From contig OX459101.1 in NCBI GenBank assembly GCA_949775045.1, forward strand, positions 7,702,394-7,766,393: 64,000 nt of DNA, in the 5' to 3' direction. This document shows positions 61,436 to 64,000 of this stretch, piece after piece (within the stretch, counting starts at the first letter, position 1; each line of letters begins with the position of its first letter). The notes beneath the pieces are model-generated. The model did no database searches. It was not told where the DNA came from and saw nothing but the letters and a program-made list of their open reading frames with translations. This DNA comes from Metridium senile. Its lineage: Eukaryota; Cnidaria; Anthozoa; Actiniaria; Metridiidae. The translations under genes and the position numbers were made by a program.

Positions 61436-61701
61436 GCACTTCAATGTTGCCTACAAGATCATGGCATACTTACAATATGCGGGTACAACTAGAGGACCTA
61501 AACCCTTCCAAAAGGAGAAGAGAGAGTTGTTTAAAGATGCCATGCAGCAATTGTACCCATGCAAGAAAGGATGAAAAAACATGAGAGATGTCTGCCTGTG
61601 GGCCGAGTTGTGTGCAAAATAATTAACGTAGAGGTAGCGAGTGTGTCTGAGTCTCCCCCATTAGTAGGGCACACATGTCCAGCTAGAAGATTGAGACGTT
61701 A
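61436..61701 (+). other. coding-like patch, possible terminal exon(s)
   Basis: After an acceptor-like TTTCAG, a frame encodes YKIMAYLQYAGTTRGPKPFQ and ends at the TGA 61572-61574. An overlapping second frame continues with codon-like sequence (HERCLPVGRVVCKIINVEV, then PPLVGHTCPARRLRR) to a TAA near 61701. Neither was recognised. Together they look like a decayed gene or an unrecognised last exon. Confidence 0.22.
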
Positions 61702-62920
61702 AAAAAGTGATTTATTTATAATTTTTTTATTTTATTTTGTCTGGGGCATATACAGTGCCATTCAATTGCATGACAATATCTGCTATTCATTTGGATTTGG
61801 AGAACATGGAGTGCATTGATAGGGACAACCATCGGTAACAATAGCTTTTCAAACTTCAAAACAAAATATATAAACTTTATTCTGTTCAATTAAGGTTTTT
61901 TAATTGTTAGATTTTTGAAATGGATTGAGCCATCCTTCACAACCTTTTAATTTTTTTTTAATGGTTAATTGTTTCATACTAACATTATGGATGGCTTTGA
62001 TTTTTAAATGTCAATGTCATGTCAAAGCAGGCATTAAAAAACTAAAAAGAAGTGCTTAAACCAGTGCATGTTTTATATGGTAATAGTTTAGGCTTAAAAT
62101 CTGGGTAAGTTTTTAAACAGGCACATTGCTTTTTTGTGTCCTATTGTATTTTTTGACCTTCCTCTTTTTTAAGCAAAAAATAATCATGTGAGGACCGCTC
62201 TCTTTAATTATGAAACTGCCTCTGAGGCTAGCCAGATATGACAGATACACTGTCCCCCACATTGCTTAGTACCCAAATACATGCCCATTTGGTTGTAATA
62301 CCAGGAAAATAAATATTTGTAGTCATTGCCCATGTTGCTGTACATGATCTTACATCATGTAAAAAAGAAAAATTGCTTTTTGCCCAGTAAAGATTTAAAT
62401 GATCATTGCTGACAGAATGTAAAAAAAATTAAATGATTTTCATTCTGATAAAAGTCTAAAAGTCTCAAATATTGATAGACATTGACATTATTTATTGCCC
62501 ATGAGTGGCATTCTCTTTATTCTTCAAAGAAAATTTCTTCAACTGAGAAAGGCAGGCAATAAAGGTTGTTGAAAGAGTAGAAGAAATGAATGTCATGACC
62601 TGACCATGTTACAGTACATATTGACATTGTTACATCCAAAGGGAAGTCCCCAGCGACTGAGATTAGTCAGTCATAGATTCCCAAAAGTTAGGAAAAACAA
62701 GATACACTGTTTGTCATTTTTGTTTTGCCCTTGTGAAGAGCAAGTTGCTCGAAAGCTTGGCTTTTTCTATTCAAATAAGCTGATGAAACAACACTATTAT
62801 GAAGACACTTTCTTTGAAAATAGATACATTTTTCAGCTCATCATACATCTTTCTTCAGGATTCTCCAAATAAATGTAGAGGAAACAAAGATAATTTTGAA
62901 AAAAACTTTAAATGGAGCTA
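61702..62920. other. intergenic, no recognised feature
   Basis: AT-rich sequence. A short + strand frame at 62606-62872 has no family resemblance I can support. Confidence 0.5.
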
Positions 62921-63225
62921 TAGACCACTTTCATAAATACCATAATATGTACTGGAAAATGATTTTTCAAGTAAACAGATATTTTAGCACTGTCACATGA
63001 AAGAACCACCTGAAATAGGCATGTTTAGAAGGTTTTGATGCTCTGGTTAAAATACCAAAAACGTTATGCTCATGCAATGAAAAATGTAGAGATTTGTATG
63101 TAATTTTCTGCTTAGGCCTAATGTTTTTCTGATTTTTCAAACTCTTATAGCTTCTTGCAAATTTAATCGTTTTTTTCTCAAATTTTCACAAGTTATTGTT
63201 ATGGTGAATGCCTATCATATGATAG
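62921..63225. repeat. dispersed repeat, copy 2 (about 305 bp)
   Basis: Matches 24447-24762 from TAGACCACTTTCATAAATAC through GGTTTTGATGCTCTGG to ATGCCTATCATATGATA, with scattered mismatches and small indels. Confidence 0.75.
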
Positions 63226-63574
63226 ATATTCTTTTTAAATGGAATTTCATCCAAAAGATAAAATGCTTTACTTTCAGTTTCCTTGGCACCCAAAAAGCAA
63301 ATTCATCATAATTTAAATGTATACATATGAAAATATACGTTTTAATCTCCATGTTCGTGGACTTCTACAATTTGAACAGTCAATATGGCATGCTACTGCT
63401 TTTGCACATATAAAATACAATATATTTTATTGATATAACTTTCATGAATACAACTTTCAACATACAATTTGCAACTTCATCATTTTTAAACACTCATAAC
63501 AGTATAACGGGTATAATTTCTATTATTATGATGACATGAATAAATAATAGATAAATAATAAACTTTATTATATA

Positions 63575-63951
63575 TTTTACTAACTACATTGAATCTAATT
63601 GGCTGAGAGCACACGGCTAAATCTGAATAGCATGTGAACTTGACAGTGATAATTGTATTATCTGTAGTTATCACTGTCAAGTTCCTAGGCTCTCTCCGTT
63701 CTTAGGGAGTTGATGTGAAAATGGCAGCGAGATTTGCTTGTTATTGTCACTTTTACCTGATTATAATTGTACTTTTACTTTAAAAAATGTATATTAAAAC
63801 AATTATTGAATTCGGTTTTCGCATGATATCGTAAATTACCAAGACCTCGAGTCAGTATTATCTGCCTCAGCCAGGAGGCTTCGGCAGATAACACAGACCT
63901 CGGTCTTGATAATTTACGATATCATACTCAACCTCATCCAATAATTGCTTA
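63575..63951. repeat. 377-bp dispersed repeat, copy 2
   Basis: Same orientation and identical length as 3729-4105, with only scattered substitutions (for example ATTGTATTATCTG against ATTGCATTGTCTG). Contains the same two internal hairpins. Confidence 0.85.
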
Positions 63952-64000
63952 ATATTGAAATACCCTTAAATAAAGCACACCGAAACTTTTACCCACCCAA

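Overview
The window is eukaryotic nuclear DNA, AT-rich, with many short exons, canonical GT-AG introns and a very dense load of short inverted-repeat transposons. The gene content (a bilaterian-type C2orf81 orthologue, a calcineurin A gene, an hnRNP M/MYEF2-type gene and a single-exon TRIM-NHL gene), together with Penelope-like and LINE retroelement debris, fits an early-branching animal. I suspect a cnidarian, probably a sea-anemone-like anthozoan, but the species call is an inference.

Layout. 0.6-2.2 kb: a small heat-shock protein gene with two alpha-crystallin domains and a textbook heat-shock promoter, but with a frameshift and an in-frame stop in its first half (+ strand). 2.8-10.7 kb: an hnRNP M/MYEF2-like RNA-binding protein with three RRMs in 13 exons (+ strand), one of them only 8 nt long. 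10.7-16.5 kb: a long G/T-rich 3' flank and a series of hairpin-type MITEs. 16.5-32.5 kb: calcineurin A catalytic subunit in 12 exons (- strand), with an intron of about 8 kb full of tandem and inverted repeats. 32.5-36 kb: simple repeats and MITEs. 36-38.3 kb: an intact 768-residue TRIM-NHL protein (- strand) whose 3' end has been tandemly duplicated. 40.3-41.5 kb: a transposon-like element bounded by TTAA, then a VWA5A-type gene fragment lacking its middle. 42.2-52.4 kb: C2orf81 orthologue in 11 exons (- strand, 490 residues). 53.2-56.4 kb: a TATGACAATG-type satellite with a segmental duplication. 56.6 kb: a lone signal-peptide-like first exon (- strand). 57.5-60.8 kb: a degenerate LINE interrupted by a truncated Penelope-like element whose 3' flank carries a hammerhead-like motif. 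61-64 kb: weak coding-like patches and dispersed repeats.

The three multi-exon gene models were built by hand: every exon has AG/GT borders, the phases agree across all junctions, and the summed lengths are exact multiples of three (549, 482 and 491 codons including stop). The genes do not form one pathway; calcineurin is a Ca2+/calmodulin-dependent phosphatase, the RRM protein acts on RNA, the TRIM-NHL protein is a likely ubiquitin ligase or RNA regulator, and C2orf81 is of unknown function. The least expected signals are the 8-nt microexon inside an RNP1 motif, an in-frame acidic-repeat intron, hammerhead-ribozyme-like motifs in and around Penelope-type sequence, and a pair of roughly 640-bp TTAA-bounded elements.
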